This document shows, piece by piece, positions 10,769-23,044 of a stretch of 64,000 nt of DNA. A program made the translations under genes and the position numbers. The DNA comes from Rhizomys pruinosus (lineage: Eukaryota; Chordata; Mammalia; Rodentia; Spalacidae), in NCBI GenBank assembly GCA_009823505.1, contig VZQC01006595.1, positions 248,001 to 312,000 of the forward strand, in the 5' to 3' direction. Under the pieces are notes generated by a model. The model was given only the letters and a program-made list of their open reading frames with translations. It searched no databases and had not been told where the DNA came from. Every line of letters begins with the position of its first letter. The first letter of the stretch is position 1.

Positions 10769-11834
10769 ACATGGTAAAAACAAACCACACTTAGAACAGC
10801 TCGAAGTAAAATGAAGTGACAATGCCACAGGTGATGACGTCAAAGCCACATTATTCTGGTCTGACTCGGCCTGACCCTCCGGAAGGAACATGCCTGTTTA
10901 TTCTTGGCTCTTCCCCCTGGGGCTGGCTGCTGGTGGAGCGAGGCTTCTGGTCTACCTTGGTATCGATCTTCCTGTCTGCCAGGATGGCGGGATGCATTTT
11001 TACACCTTGGTCTGTGGGCTGTGAAGATCCCCAGCTGGGAGCCAGGCTGCTCACAGCTCTACAAGAGCTTGGAGGCGTCTCAGAGGACCACAGAATGGCC
11101 CGGGTCCCCTGGGAGGCCAGTACCTTGGACTGAAGTACTGGCTTGCCCCTTAGTCCCTGGAGTGACTTCAGACAGGTCACTCAGCCACCTCGGCCTCCTC
11201 TGCTTGGAGTCTGGCCATCTTGTTTGGCCCTAGGAGGCAGACCTAGAGTGTGATTCAGAATTTCCACCATGAGAGGGGAAACTGAGGCTCAGAAGGCCAG
11301 GCTCTGAGCTGGCCTGGCACCTGGGTGCAGGTCGTAGGCTTTCTGAGCCTGGGATCTGAGGGCTCTGGAACTCCCTGCTCAGAAGTGACTGACCAGAGCT
11401 GCAGGAGCTGCCATGGGGACAAAGATGGGGCCAGGATGGAACAGCACTCCAAGCAGAAAGAACAACACAAGCAAAGGCCCAAAGGAAGCAGGGGCTAATG
11501 TGAGTCATAGAGACTAGAGTGGGCTAGTGACAAAGACTGGGAGAGCAGATTGCTGGATGTAGCGGTGGGAAATAAAACAGGCAAGAGGCAGGGCCAGGGC
11601 TGGGACCAGACGCTTCCATGGGGAGTAAGGGCTTCTCCCTAAGACACTGCAAGGCTGGGCCTCTAGAGGTCAGTTGTAGGAAGCCATGCAGGACAGGCTT
11701 CTAGTTGGATGGAGACAGATTCATACCCAGGAGGGGTCGGGAAAGTTAACAAGCTCTGGGGTGGAGGATCACTGACTAATCCATAAATGTCAGATGAGAT
11801 ATATCAAGGGACAGTGAAGCCTGTAGAACAAGTG

Positions 11835-11930
11835 TATGGAAGAAAAGGAGGCTCAGAGAGGTTAAGTAATCGTCCTCAGGTCACACAGCATGTGAGGAGG
11901 TAAAGCTGAATTCTAAATCTCCCTTTCCTG
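11835..11930 (-). repeat. MIR-like fragment
   Basis: GAGGCTCAGAGAGGTTAAGT, CCTCAGGTCACACAGCATG and a degenerate remainder match reversed MIR 3' text. Confidence 0.5.
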
Positions 11931-12944
11931 CTACTGACACCCACACACCTTCTGGTCCTCAGAATGGCAGATGCTGCTTCCCAGACTGGGACCCTGAAGA
12001 GAAAGCTGGACGCTCGCGCTACCAGCCGTCCACTGGCAGTGCTACCCAGAGCTCCCGGCCTGCTTCATTCAGGCTTCTCTGGAAACTGAAAAAGAAAAAC
12101 GCTTTGAGCAGAGCAGATTCTGTAATCTCAGACATCTTCAGAGCCCCACATGGAGCCCAGGACTGGCAAACGGCTTCCAAATGTCCAACTGCCTTCAGAA
12201 TCTGTGAACAGCCCCCAAGGCGTGGGCTGAACTTGGGTGCCAAGGAGGGACGGAGCCCGGGAGGGCTCAGCTGGCCCAGCCACATGAGCTTGCTGTGCCA
12301 TGGGGGCTGAGCAGTCGGCCACACTTCACGTTGGGCAGATGGAGGCTTGGCGTGGCGGGGAGGTCCCACACAGCACCACGGGGTTTCCACTGAGACCTTG
12401 GATACACTGTTTCAGTTCTCTGGGCCTCAGTTTCCCTGCACTGGGGCTTGAACTCTGCAATAGGCTGTCCTGGCTCTAGGGGTGGCCCGGGTGAGCTGCA
12501 TAGGGGACCGCAGCGGGTTCCGACCCACAGGGCTCCACTGCCTGACACGGACTGAATTTCCTGCTCCTCACAGACCACGTTTAACCCTTTGTCCTCTACA
12601 AGTGCCTCTGGGGGACTCCTCACACCTGGCAGCCATCACACATGCCCACAGAGGGTAGTGACATCAGCCACCCAGAGCTGTCTCCATAGTGACAGGCCTG
12701 GAGCTGCGCCTAACTTTTGAAAAATACTCATAAAGGCACAAATGTGTCCCAGAGGACTCATACACATCTGCGAAGAGAAACATCCCAGGCCAGCCTGTGC
12801 CTGGTGAGCCTAGCATGACAGTAGCCCAAATGGCCTGGTGAGTACCCGGCACTGGGTCACAGGGCTTGGAGGCCCTGCTTCCCCCCAGCACTTCTGGGTC
12901 CCACGTCAGCCCAACCACCTGCCCCTCCTTAGTTGCTTTGAAGG

Positions 12945-13090
12945 AAGTCGCACTCCAGCTGCTGTGGGCATCTTAGCTGTGTGACCTGGAGTGCATATAT
13001 CTGCCTCTCTGATCCTCAGTGCTCTTGTCTATGAAAGGGGCATGAGGAGGCTATCGGGACATATTGTGAGAGTCATGGTGGGTACTCGGT
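12945..13090 (+). repeat. MIR-like fragment
   Basis: TTAGCTGTGTGACCTGGAGT, CCTCTCTGATCCTCAGTG and TCTATGAAAGGGGCATGAGG follow MIR core and 3' order. Confidence 0.5.
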
Positions 13091-14554
13091 GTGAGTCGGG
13101 AGTCTCCAATCATCCCCACTTTCCAGTACATCCTGCATAGAAACACAAAGCAACCTCCTCCAGGAAGCATCTGACCTCTGTCTCCAGCTCCCATGGTGCT
13201 CTGGGTGTCATCAGCCTTCAGAGCCTCACCAAATAGATGGAACTGCGCCAGACTACCCACCGCCTCCTGGGTCCGCCTCAGCCCTGGACACCAACCAGGG
13301 CCACTGTTCTCAGTGGGCCAGGCTGAAGTGGCACTCATCAGAGCTCAGTGAACAAACGCAGCTGTCTGTCAGGCGCGGGAACCCCGCGGGCTCTGAAACC
13401 AGTCTCCTGTGTAAAGTGGCATCGCAGCGTTTGCACGGAACCTGTGATTCTTTCTGTGTACTTTACACTCTCTCGATGACTCAGTACCTAGCAGAGCGAA
13501 GGTGCTATGTAAACACTCGTTCTCCTGTGCAGTTTAGGGGATAACAACGAGAAAAGAAATCCTCACGTATTCACTTCAAGTGCAATCTCCTCCAAATACT
13601 TTCCTTCTATAGCCGGTTGAAGCCATAGAATTGGAACGCACAGATCAGCCTTGGTGGTATACAATGAAATGAGCAGGCTCAGTGTCAGGCTTCTGAAGCA
13701 CAAATCCAGGGGGTGGGCTTGCGGGTGGGTCTCAAGGAGGAGGGTGCAGACTGGCAGTGGGGGCTGGGGGTGGTATAGGTGGAGAGGGTCCTTCATGATA
13801 AGGTAATGGTCCATTGTATGTTGGGAACACCAGAGGCTGGATGCAGGTAACATGTAACCTATGAGGATCCTGGCTTAGGCACATGCCTTGCCGCCGAGGA
13901 CTTCATGGTCCAGCGGCTAGTGATGAGCTGCTGCGGCTGCCCTGTTGTCAGAGAGTACTGCACTGCCCACCCACAGGGAGGCCAGGGAGATCAAGATCCA
14001 AACTTGAACTATGGTACCCAGTGAGCAGGTGTTGATTTCACACCCTGTGAAGTTGGACCAGCACAGCAGGGCCGTGTCTGCACTGCTAACCCTGAGGACG
14101 AGGGCCTCCGCGTGTGATGGCGCTGGACTCACTGGACGCAGCCTCCACGGACAGAAGAGGCACCAGAGGCACCGAGGGGAGCCACCCGGCGTGCGGCTGC
14201 TGGGCTGGTGGGTGTGATGGCGCATCCTGAACTCCATTCGGGGGCTGTGGGTGCACCTGCCCCCCTCAGAGGCCCCACAGTGCCCATCACAACCTGCCTC
14301 CCAGCTACCCTCTCACACCTTCCACCTGTCCCCCACTTACAGGCCCCATGGAGACCCCACTTCCAGTGGCCCAGGCCTCTTCTGCTCCTTCCAGGAGCCA
14401 AGACAGCAGCCTGGGACAGGCTCTCGGATCCCACCTTCAGCCTCTCACCGGCAATCCTCAAGCCCATCGCCCTAGTACCTCCTTCCAGCAACCTTACCTT
14501 ATCTTCAAATGGTCTAAACGCCCCACACCAGCAGGCAGTGAGTGCCCCATGAAG

Positions 14555-14680
14555 ACACATGATCTGAAGCTGGAATTACAGTCCTCCCAGTTGGAAGCTG
14601 TGTGATGTCTACTAAGTCACTGACCCTCTCTGAACTTGGGTTTCTTCACTGGCAAAACAGAGCAGAGCTTATGCCTGAGG
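14555..14680 (+). repeat. MIR-like fragment
   Basis: GCTGTGTGATGTCTACTAAG, TCACTGACCCTCTCTGAAC and TTCTTCACTGGCAAAACAG resemble MIR. Confidence 0.55.
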
Positions 14681-15082
14681 CCATACAGGGTGGTAGGTGT
14701 GGTCATGTTTGCAATCAGAACAGAACCAGGCTGGGATTGGACTGGAAAGAGGTAGTCTGAGGACTTGAGATCTCCAGTTCCACATAAAAAGCTGTGCACT
14801 TCAGTGTGTGCCCATCATTTCAGAGCTAGGGAAGCAGAAACTGGGATCCCTGGGGTTCACTGAGCAGCCAGCCTAGGGAAAGCCATGAGCTCAGGTTCAG
14901 GGAGAGACTGTCTCAGAAAATCCAGTGGAGAGAGATGAAAGAAGACACACGACGCCGACTCCGGCCTCTGCGCACACACAGCGCCACACACGTGTGTGGA
15001 CACAAGAAGTCAAGAGAATGCCATGCGAGGCCGGGCTGGGACCCAGCTGATGGCCCGCCTAGCTTGCTGAGGCCCTGGGCTC

Positions 15083-15203
15083 TACTGGATGTAGTAGTTC
15101 ATGTCTGTAATTCTTCCATTTAGGAGGTGCAGGCCAGGAGGATCCTCAGTTACATGGTGAGTTCCAGGCTAGCCTGAGCTACATGAAGCCCTGTCTCAAA
15201 AAG
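15083..15203 (+). repeat. B4/proto-B1 SINE fragment
   Basis: GTAGTAGTTCATGTCTGTAA, GGCCAGGAGGATCCTCAG, TGAGTTCCAGGCTAGCCTGA and AAGCCCTGTCTCAAAAAGG. Confidence 0.65.
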
Positions 15204-15211
15204 GTGTGTGT

Positions 15212-15377
15212 GGGTCTGGGTGTGGTGGTTCACACCTTTAATCCCAGAAATTGGGACATAGAATCAGGTAGATCTCTGTGATTTTTGAGGGTAGCCTGGT
15301 CTATGTAGAGAGTTCCAGGCAAGCCAGGGCTACAGGGAGACTCTGCCCCTACCGCCCCCCCAAAACTGAATAAATAA
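15212..15377 (+). repeat. B1 SINE
   Basis: TCTGGGTGTGGTGGTTCACA, CCTTTAATCCCAG, GAGTTCCAGGCAAGCCAGGG and CTACAGGGAGACTCTG, ending in a C/A-rich tail. Confidence 0.8.
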
Positions 15378-15535
15378 AAGCAAAAAGTAATGGAATACTA
15401 TATTGAGCTGTAACTTAAGTAAATGTACAATATGACAAACCATCAGTGCAAGGGCTTTAAATGTCAGTAGTGAGCTGGAGGCACAGGACAGGACACACAT
15501 AGCTCTGTGCCTAGAAAGCTTGGCTTCTGGTCATT

Positions 15536-15866
15536 CATTCCTCCCTCTATCCATCTATCTGTTCATCCATTCATCTATCCCTCCCTCCCTCCCTCCCTCC
15601 ATCCATCCCTCCCTCCCTCCCCTCCTCTAACCCTCCATCCCTCCATCCCTCCCTCCATCCATCCATCCCTCCATCCATCCACACATCCCTCCCTCCCTCC
15701 CTCCATCCATCCCTCCCCCTCCCTCCATCCCTCCCTCCCTCCCTCCCATCCCTCTAACCCTCTTCCCTCCATCCCTCTCCCCCCTCAATCCGCCCGCCCC
15801 TGACCCCTCATCTAACCCCTTATCCCTCATCCCTCCCTCCCTCCATCCCTCCATCCATCCACCCAT
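15536..15866. repeat. (CCCTCCAT)n low-complexity array
   Basis: About 330 bp of CCCT and CCAT units. The Ephb2 RNA strand is GGGA/GGAT-rich here. Confidence 0.93.
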
Positions 15867-17748
15867 TTGCTCACCCTCCTATAACTGTGGGACACCTGCC
15901 AGGCCTGTGGAGGGCACTGTCAGAGCCAATGTGGTAGGAGCAGTATGTGTCACTCCATCCATCTGGCAGAGCAACACCAATCCTGACAACTATTCCCATG
16001 CCTTGTTTACAGTGAGGACATGAAGCCCAGGGTCTGGGTCCATGTGGGTGGCCATCTGGCTTCAGTGCCACATCTCTGTGCCCAGGGCTGGCCTCTCATT
16101 ATGTTGGAGGAGCACCCCACTCTCTATATCCCCCAATTTCCTTTATTTCAAAGTCCCCCACCCTAGCTACATGGCTGTGGTCCCTCTGAGTGCCACCTGC
16201 CCTGTGACTTCCAGGTCCTGTGAGGTCCCCTTCCACCTGCCCCTTATTGTCACGCTAGCCTCCCAGTGCCTCTGGACCCCTCTGGACTCCTCTGGGCCAG
16301 CTTTATCATCTTAGGAAGGATGGTCCTTCTTCCCAGCCAAGGCAACACCTAGGCTGATGGGTGGGGTCCAAATGTCCTGGGTCCTCTGCTCTGCTGAAAT
16401 GCGGAGAGGTGAATCCTGCCTTTCCACAGGTCCAGGGGCTAGGAGAGGGCGGAGCTGCCCCAGGCTGCACAGTGAAGCAGGGCTGGGCTCTGCAGGCTCT
16501 CTTTCCTATCTCATCACCCAGGAGGACAGACTGCTTGGGGACAGCGTGCTGAGTGCAAGAGAACAGAAAATCAAGCTTACACTGGATCTACACGGACACC
16601 CCAAGTGCACAGGTCTGTTACCAGCTGATGCTTGCTCTATAAACTTCAGGGGCAAGAGTCAAGGTGGGGTCCATCAGAGAAGCACACAGAACCTCTGGAT
16701 CCAGGGCAGGGCTCATAAACAGTGGATCTGAACTTAGCCTTGGGGCCTGAGGCCCAGGCTGGAGAAGTCCTTTGCAAATGCTCGTTCCCACGTGGAGCTA
16801 AAAAGCATTTATCTATCCAACCGCATAATTTCATAGGCTCACAGACAGTAAGGAATTCACTATGGACAGGACGCAGCAAGGGAAAGGTCAAGCCTGATTC
16901 TCCTGGCCCCCAGTGGAGCCCCTTGTTACCTCACTCCAAGGAGACAGACATGAGAGTCTTTTAATAAGAGGCCACTGGGGAGGTGTGGTGAGGGCGGGTG
17001 GGTGTGGGGAGAGGGACTGGGAGCCACATGGCTTCCCGGACCAATGTATACTTTCCAAGGTGTTCTGGACTATCGAAGTCACCCCTGGGAGCTGTCCTAT
17101 AGCCACGTGACACCCCAGGGGCGATTAACTGACCAGGACTAAGAAGAAGCTTGGGTGGGGGTGGGGAGGGGAGGTGGAGCCTGGGAGATGAACCTTCTGC
17201 CTTGACGGCTTCATGTCCCAGAGTGTGGCCCTTGACACATGAAGTCTCTGCTCTCTGCTCCAACTACTGGGAAATTCCAGAGAGGATCCCTCACATGTGT
17301 CCCAGGGACAGGGGACCCTGGGTAGTCTATAGCTGTGCATTGTCTTTGGCTTTGAGGGAACTGAGGCCCAGAGGGAAGGGGCTAGCCTTGGGCACACAGT
17401 GACACAGTGAGTTATCAAACGTGGGAGGGGGCAGAATGACAAACAGGTGCATCGCTCCGAAGGATGGCAGGAGGGACTGGCCCAGTGACTTAGCAGTCAG
17501 CTCAGTCCTCATCTCCCAAGAAACAGAAGACAGCTCAGTGGGCTGAGCTCTCGTTGTGGCCTGCCACCTTCCCTGTGGCTGCTGCTGGTCTTTCCGTCGT
17601 CGGGTCACATTGGCTGCCATTAGCTTGAACTCCTGTCTGCTAGGCTGCTTTCCTGATCTCCAGCATAAGAACTGCCAGGTCTGATCTTCTCAGCCCCTAA
17701 TTCCAGAGAGCTTATCAAACATATGCTGACCAGCCCCCAGGCCGCCTG

Positions 17749-17750
<2 letters not shown>

Positions 17751-17802
<52 letters not shown>
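17751..17802. repeat. (AC)26 microsatellite
   Basis: Uninterrupted AC dinucleotides, a likely length polymorphism. Confidence 0.95.
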
Positions 17803-17804
<2 letters not shown>

Positions 17805-18144
17805 CACTGATGCGGAATTCTCTAGAAAACCCTGACTTATCTTCACCTGGAGACTCCTAGTCAGCCTTCAAAGCCCAGCACAACTTTGTGTCCTATGTGA
17901 AACCCTGCTCTACTTTCAGAACAGATTTGAGCCAGCCTTCCCTGGGCTCACATCTTGGGTAGGATGGATTTTAAACATACAGTGCTGTTCCAGACAGGGA
18001 ACGGTATCATCCTTATTCTCCTCCGGGCCGGTTCAAGGCAGGCTCACAGCACTGAGTCCCCTCTGGTTACTGGTCCACCCTAATGCTGTGCACGACACAG
18101 TGCTTATCTGTGGAAAGACCAGGAAGCAGCCTCTCCTAGGGCAA

Positions 18145-18310
18145 GATGCTTGGAGCCTGGGTTCAAATCCTGTCTTCTCTGTGTGAGCTGGGCTATATCT
18201 ACCATGTTGGGAGTCAGTTCCTCATCTATAAAATGGAAATAAGCACATATATACTTTGCAGAGAGACAGTTGAACCCTCAGCCCGGCACATAATAAATAC
18301 TAAATAAATG
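18145..18310 (+). repeat. MIR element
   Basis: GAGCCTGGGTTCAAATCCTG, TCAGTTCCTCATCTATAAAA, GGAAATAAGCAC and CCCGGCACATAATAAATACT follow the MIR 3' half. Confidence 0.65.
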
Positions 18311-18974
18311 ACTAAAGGCCTACGTTATAGTGTTACATAAATGAACGCAGCATATTCTAGTAAGAGTGAATGAAAACTGCAGGTCCCTAGAAACCGATCC
18401 CTTGGAAAAACATTTCAGGAGGGTCTCCTCTGATCTTAGACACCTCTGCACCCCAGCCTAAGCCCCACTTAATTGTCTGATTCAGAGGGTGCCGAGTAAA
18501 TACTCCAGGCCAGCTGGTGGCCTGGGGACTGCCGGGGCGGGGGGGCGGGGGAGCAATTGTTCCCCCTCCTACCCTGCACACAGACCCCGAAGCTTCTGCG
18601 ACTCATTTTGGGAGACTGAGTGAGGCAGGTCAGGCTGAGGCCAGGGGTCACAGGAAGTGGCTGGGGGTGCCAGGGGACTTGAAAGGCCCTGTTGAAGCAC
18701 CATGGGAAGTGGTCCAGGCTGCAGGAAGCAGGCCCAGAGCTGCCGAGAGGCAGATGAATCCCAGGCCTGCTGCGTGGGTTCCCGCATCCCACTTCTACTC
18801 TGCAGTGGGAGACAGGAGCTTGAACACTAGTCACAGGGTTGCAGGCTCGGAGGCCAGCGGTCTCACGTCAGTCCAGGGGAGGCAGGACGGACAGCAGGAG
18901 ACAGCCTGCCTCTGGGGCCCTGGCCCTGCGACTTTGTGCCATGTGTTCCTGGGGAAGTTCCTGTGCCTCTGTAA

Positions 18975-19189
18975 ACAGGAGTGGCTCAGTTGGTACAGTG
19001 TTTGCCTAGCCTGCTTGAGGCCAGGGGGTTCAATCCCAAACACTGCCTAAAACCAGGAATCGGGGTACATCCCTGGAATCACAGCACTTAGGAGGTAGAG
19101 GCAGGAGGATCAGGAGTTTAAGGTCATTCTTAACTACACAGGGAGTTTGAGGCCAACCTGGGCTACAATGAGACCTTGTCTCAAAAGAC
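18975..19189 (+). repeat. B4 SINE (ID-B1 composite)
   Basis: The ID-like half GTGGCTCAGTTGGTACAGTG, GCCTAGCCTGCTTGAGGCC and GGTTCAATCCCAAACAC is followed by a B1-like half: AATCACAGCACTTAGGAGG, GAGTTTAAGGTCATTCTTA and TGAGACCTTGTCTCAAAAGA. Confidence 0.8.
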
Positions 19190-19344
19190 TTTTTTTTTAA
19201 TATTTTTGAGGCAGGGTCTCCCTTTAGTCCCAGCTGGCCTGGAGCTCGCTCTGTAGACCAGGCTGACCTTGAACTCACAGAGATCCGCCTGCTTCTGCCT
19301 CCCGAGTGCTAGGATTAAAGGCGTGAGCAAACACGCTCGCCCGG
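19190..19344 (-). repeat. B1 SINE in B4 tail
   Basis: Reversed B1 from a poly(T) tail through GAGGCAGGGTCTCCCTTTAG and TGCTAGGATTAAAGGCGTG to CGCCCGG. A 10-bp duplication CTCAAAAGAC lies at 19180-19189 and 19345-19354. Confidence 0.92.
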
Positions 19345-19373
19345 CTCAAAAGACATTTTAAAAAGTCTCTCGT

Positions 19374-19626
19374 GGGCTGGAGAGATGGCCTTGCGGTTAA
19401 GAGCACTGACCGCTCTTGCAGAGGACCCGGGTTCGATCCCCAGCACCCACATGGCGGCCGAGAACCATCTGAAACTCCAATTCCAGGAGAGCTCCAGTTC
19501 CAGGGGAATCCGAGAGACCCTCTTCTGACCTCCGCGGCATTGCACAACATGGGTGCACAAACTTGCATGCAGACAGTACATTCATACACATACGGAAATA
19601 AATAAAATTAATAAAAAAATTAAAAA
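19374..19626 (+). repeat. B2 SINE, duplicated-subfamily
   Basis: GGGCTGGAGAGATGGCCTTG, GGACCCGGGTTCGATCCCCA and the doubled CTCCAATTCCAGGAG / CTCCAGTTCCAGGGG motif. The 14-bp duplication AAAAAGTCTCTCGT lies at 19360-19373 and 19627-19640. Confidence 0.95.
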
Positions 19627-19839
19627 AAAAAGTCTCTCGTTTCAATCCTTGCTGAAAAAGTATTCAAGGGACAATATCTGTGTGTGCTTCCCAGTTGTCC
19701 AGCTAGGGAAAATACCCCTGGGAGAAAACATAGGGGCAGCCTGATGCCAACAAGAAGGGCAGAGAGAGGGTAAGGTGAGGTCCCTCGAAGGTGCCCCAGC
19801 TGGATTTGGCACCTCAGGCTCCCAAGAGCAGGGCAACCA

Positions 19840-20260
19840 TCCCACATACACACCCCCCATTAGCGGGAAGCTTTCCCACCCCAGCTTTCTCAGAGGCGCC
19901 TCGGAGGAGCGCGCTGGTAATAAAGGCACCCCTGTGTGTCTCTGGGGAAGCGGGCTGGGGGCGGCGAGGGGGGCCCACAAAGCCCCCGCAGCTGTGTGTT
20001 TGCAAACAGGGGAGCTGAGCTGTGCAGAGGGGCTGAAAGCAGTAATTGTCTTTAATTAAAGGAGGTTGGAGGCAGCGCGGGCTTTGACAAAAGAGATTTC
20101 CAGCCTGTGAGCAGCTCCAGCCAGCTCGGGGTCTGGGCGGCCCAGGCTCGCCCTCTGCTTTGTCCCTGTGGGGCCTGGCCCCGTGGAGGGCTCGGCCAAC
20201 ACCTGCCTGCTAGGGGTGGGCGGGGGCAGCCAAGCATGCGCAGAGGGACCGTGCCAGGGA
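19840..20260. promoter_or_regulatory. Candidate CpG-rich enhancer block
   Basis: Unique, relatively CpG-rich sequence (GGCGCCTCGGAGGAGCGCGC, GCGGCGAGG, GGCAGCGCGGGC) containing AGTAATTG and TTTAATTAAAGG near 20041-20061 and CTTTGACAAAAG at 20082. The mixture of homeodomain and TCF-like cores suggests an enhancer. This is inference without conservation data. Confidence 0.3.
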
Positions 20261-20504
20261 GCCAGAGCAGCCTCACTCACGTACCTGCCCACGCAGTAAG
20301 CATCGCGGAGTGCTTAAGATGTGCTCAGCCAGTGCTCAGAGCTCTGCTGGGACACATGGCTGTGTCTTCACATTCTAAGAGGTTCAGCAGAGCTGGGCTC
20401 TGGTAGGCAGAACTCACCCCAGTAAATAAGAACCAAGCATTACCATTACCCTGCCTCTGTACTGCAACACATCTCCTCATCTACAAAATGTGAGCAAACC
20501 TTTG

Positions 20505-20600
20505 TGGCTGGGGGGTTTGGAGCCAATCGGCTGTGTGATCTCTAGCCAGTGCGTTCACTTCTTTGTGGCCTCTGTCTTTCCATCCATGAATCGAGGGAGA
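20505..20600 (+). repeat. MIR-like fragment
   Basis: GGCTGTGTGATCTCTAGCCA, TTCACTTCTTTGTGGCCTC and TTTCCATCCATGAATCG resemble MIR. Confidence 0.45.
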
Positions 20601-21056
20601 TCAAACAGCACATATTTAATTGGGTGTATGGGGATCTCTGGGTGGTTGTAGAATGTTCGTTTTGCACCCAATGTCATGACTCATTCCTTCTTCTGTATCC
20701 ACTGGAGTCTTCGGGGGCACTGAGTTGACGGGCAGAACCCTGGGGTAGGAGGCTAGGAAGCTCCAGCTCTGCCAGGCACCATTTCCAGACTCAGTTTCCC
20801 CATCTGCATGGGGGGAGGTCTGAAGGGTCAGTGGCGATGTGATGGGGAGCTCTAAGGCATTCCCTGCGCTCCTGGGAAGCCAGATTCTCAGAGTAGTAGC
20901 CCTGCCCAGCCAAGCCTGCTCCTCCTGCATACAAATGGGCTAGCTTCCCACCCCAGGCAGCGGCTCAGTCTTTTGTCTTCTAGCACCAGGCTTGGCCCCA
21001 CATGCATCTGCAGCTCCCACAGCAGGCAGGCATGTGCTAGTGAGCCTCTCCACATG

Positions 21057-21088
21057 TACGTGTGTGTGTGTGTGTGTGTGTGTGTGTA
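21057..21088. repeat. (TG)n microsatellite
   Basis: About fourteen TG units following ATGTACG. Confidence 0.92.
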
Positions 21089-22172
21089 CACATGCACCTG
21101 TCTAGTCCTCACTCACCAGCCCCCATCAGATAGAATCTCATCCTCCTCACACACACACTCTCCAAGCTTGCTGACCCCTGGGTCCAGGGTGGGTGGGAGA
21201 GGACTGCTCTTCCAGCCTGTGAACCCCTCCAGCTGGCTGGGCTGGGTGGCTGGAGAGGTGGAGGGAGGGGCACAGGACTAGAGTCTGGGGCCAGACTCTT
21301 GCCAGCAGGAGGTGGGGGAGCCCCTGACAGGAGGGACGAAGTTGGCCACCAGAGCAGGGTGGAGTAGGGATGCTCAGTGAGAGGACTGTGGGAGGTCAGG
21401 AGACACTGTACACCACTGCCACTCTGCGTCTGGGGTCCTTGACTCATCTCTTCAAAAGCTGGGTTGGCACAAATGGGGACAGGCCAAACCTGAGCACTCC
21501 ACTGTCCTTCAGAATCAACAGGATAAGGCCCATTTGGCCTACAGTGCGGCCAAGGTGACAGGTAGGTGATGTGGGTTCCGGAGGTGAATGGGGCCCTCCC
21601 ACAACTGCAGGATTCTAGGGCTGAGATAGTGGTGAGGAGATGGGCAGATCAGGCTCAAGACTCTCAACTCAAAGCTGGCCAGGTCTCAGCACATCCCACT
21701 AGCCGCATCACTTACGCCTCACTCCCCTGCATCCACTGTGATCCGTTACCCCGTACCCTTCAGGACCTTCAGGCCTCCAGAGCCTTTTGGGCTCTCCCTA
21801 TGACTAGTTAGACATTACAGGCCTTTGAGATGGACCCCTCCCTCATAATTAGCAGCTTGTAAAACCAGGAGCTAAAACTGCAGGACTTGATTATAGGTCA
21901 AAAGAATGGGACCTGTATGGCTGGCCTTGGGTGGAGATGTATATTCAGAACCCCCCCCAAAACACAAGCTCACTAATAGCAAGAAGCTTTTGTAGAAATA
22001 TAAAGACATCCGTTCTAGTTTGGTTTCTGTTGCTGTGATAAAGAGACCTAGACCAAAAACAACTTGGGGAGGAAAAGGGTTTACTTCATCTTACACTTTA
22101 CAATTCATCAAGGGATGGGGAGGCAGGAACTCAAGACAGGAGCTTGGAAGAACACTGGTTACTAGCTTATTT

Positions 22173-22312
22173 AGTCTTCCTTCCTTCCTTCCTTCCCTTT
22201 CTTTCTTTCCTTCCTTTCTCTTTCCCTCCCTCTCTTCCTTTCTTCTCTTTCTCTCTCTCTCCCCTTCCCTCCCTCCCTCCCTCCTTCCTTCTTTCCTTCC
22301 TTTTGTTTTATT
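22173..22312. repeat. (TTCC)n/(TCCC)n polypyrimidine tract
   Basis: About 140 bp of CTTCC and TTTCTTTCC units adjoining reversed B1/B2 sequence. Probably an expanded SINE tail. Confidence 0.9.
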
Positions 22313-22568
22313 TTTTTTTATTTATTTATTTTTTTTATTTATTTATTTCTGTATGTGTATCAATGTACTGTCTGCATGCAGGTCTGTGCACCCGTGTCGT
22401 GCAACGCCGCGGAGGTCAGAAGAGGGTCTTGGATTCCCCTGGAGCTGGAGTTCTCCTGGAATTAGAGTTTCAGACGGTTCTCAGCCGCCATGTGGGTGCT
22501 GGGGATCGAACCCGGGTCCTCTGTAAGAGCGGTCGGCGCTCTTAACCACTAGGCCATCTCTCCAGCCC
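22313..22568 (-). repeat. B2 SINE, duplicated-subfamily
   Basis: Reversed B2 with CGTGTCGTGCAACGCCGCGG, the doubled CCTGGAGCTGGAGTTCTCC / CTGGAATTAGAGTTTC motif, and GCCATCTCTCCAGCCC. A perfect 15-bp duplication TCCTTTTGTTTTATT lies at 22298-22312 and 22569-22583. CpGs are retained, suggesting youth. Confidence 0.95.
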
Positions 22569-22583
22569 TCCTTTTGTTTTATT

Positions 22584-22722
22584 GAGTCAGGGTCTTCCTG
22601 TAGCCCCAGGTAGCCTGAAACTCACTATGTAGACCAGGCTGGCCTTGATCTCATAGAGATCCACCTGCCTCTGCCTCCTGAGTGCTGGGATTAAAGGCTT
22701 TCACCAGCCACCACACCCAGCA
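22584..22722 (-). repeat. B1 SINE
   Basis: GAGTCAGGGTCTTCCTGTAG, GACCAGGCTGGCCTTGATC, GAGTGCTGGGATTAAAGGC and CACCACACCCAGC. Confidence 0.88.
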
Positions 22723-23044
22723 TTCCATTACCTTCTTAAATAGCCCAGGCCTGCCTGCCTATGGATGGCACTGGCCACAGCGGGCTGAGCCCTACATCAA
22801 CTGGCAGTTAGGAAAATGTCTCACAGACATGGTCAGGGCTAATTTCATGGAAGAAACTTCTCAACAGAGGTTACCTCTTCCTAGGGGCTTTTAGTTTATA
22901 TGAAGCTGACAAAAACTAAATAGCAAAATCTCCCATTGTCCCCTCCCATAACAGTTAATCAAAATGGACTTAATCACCTGCACAGGAAAGCACTGTTCAG
23001 GAGAAGCTGTTCTGGAGACTTTAATGAATGAACTAATCTTTAAG

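Larger units (their letters stand above)
22010..22925 (+). mobile_element. Rodent interspersed repeat (URR1-like), split
   Basis: The left part (22010-22172) has GTTTCTGTTGCTGTGATAAA, ACAACTTGGGGAGGAAAAGG and TTTACTTCATCTTACACTT. The right part (22725-22925) has TAGCCCAGGCCTGCCTGCC, CAACAGAGGTTACCTCTTCC and a GAAGCTGACAAAAACT end. I recognise a common rodent repeat and tentatively place it with URR1 (hAT-Charlie type). The middle is displaced by a polypyrimidine tract, a B2 and a B1. Confidence 0.6.

Noticed and set aside
19374..19445. tRNA genes suggested by internal promoter-like boxes (for example GGTTCGATCCC)
   Set aside because: These are the tRNA-derived heads of B2, B3 and ID SINEs, with SINE bodies, tails and target duplications.
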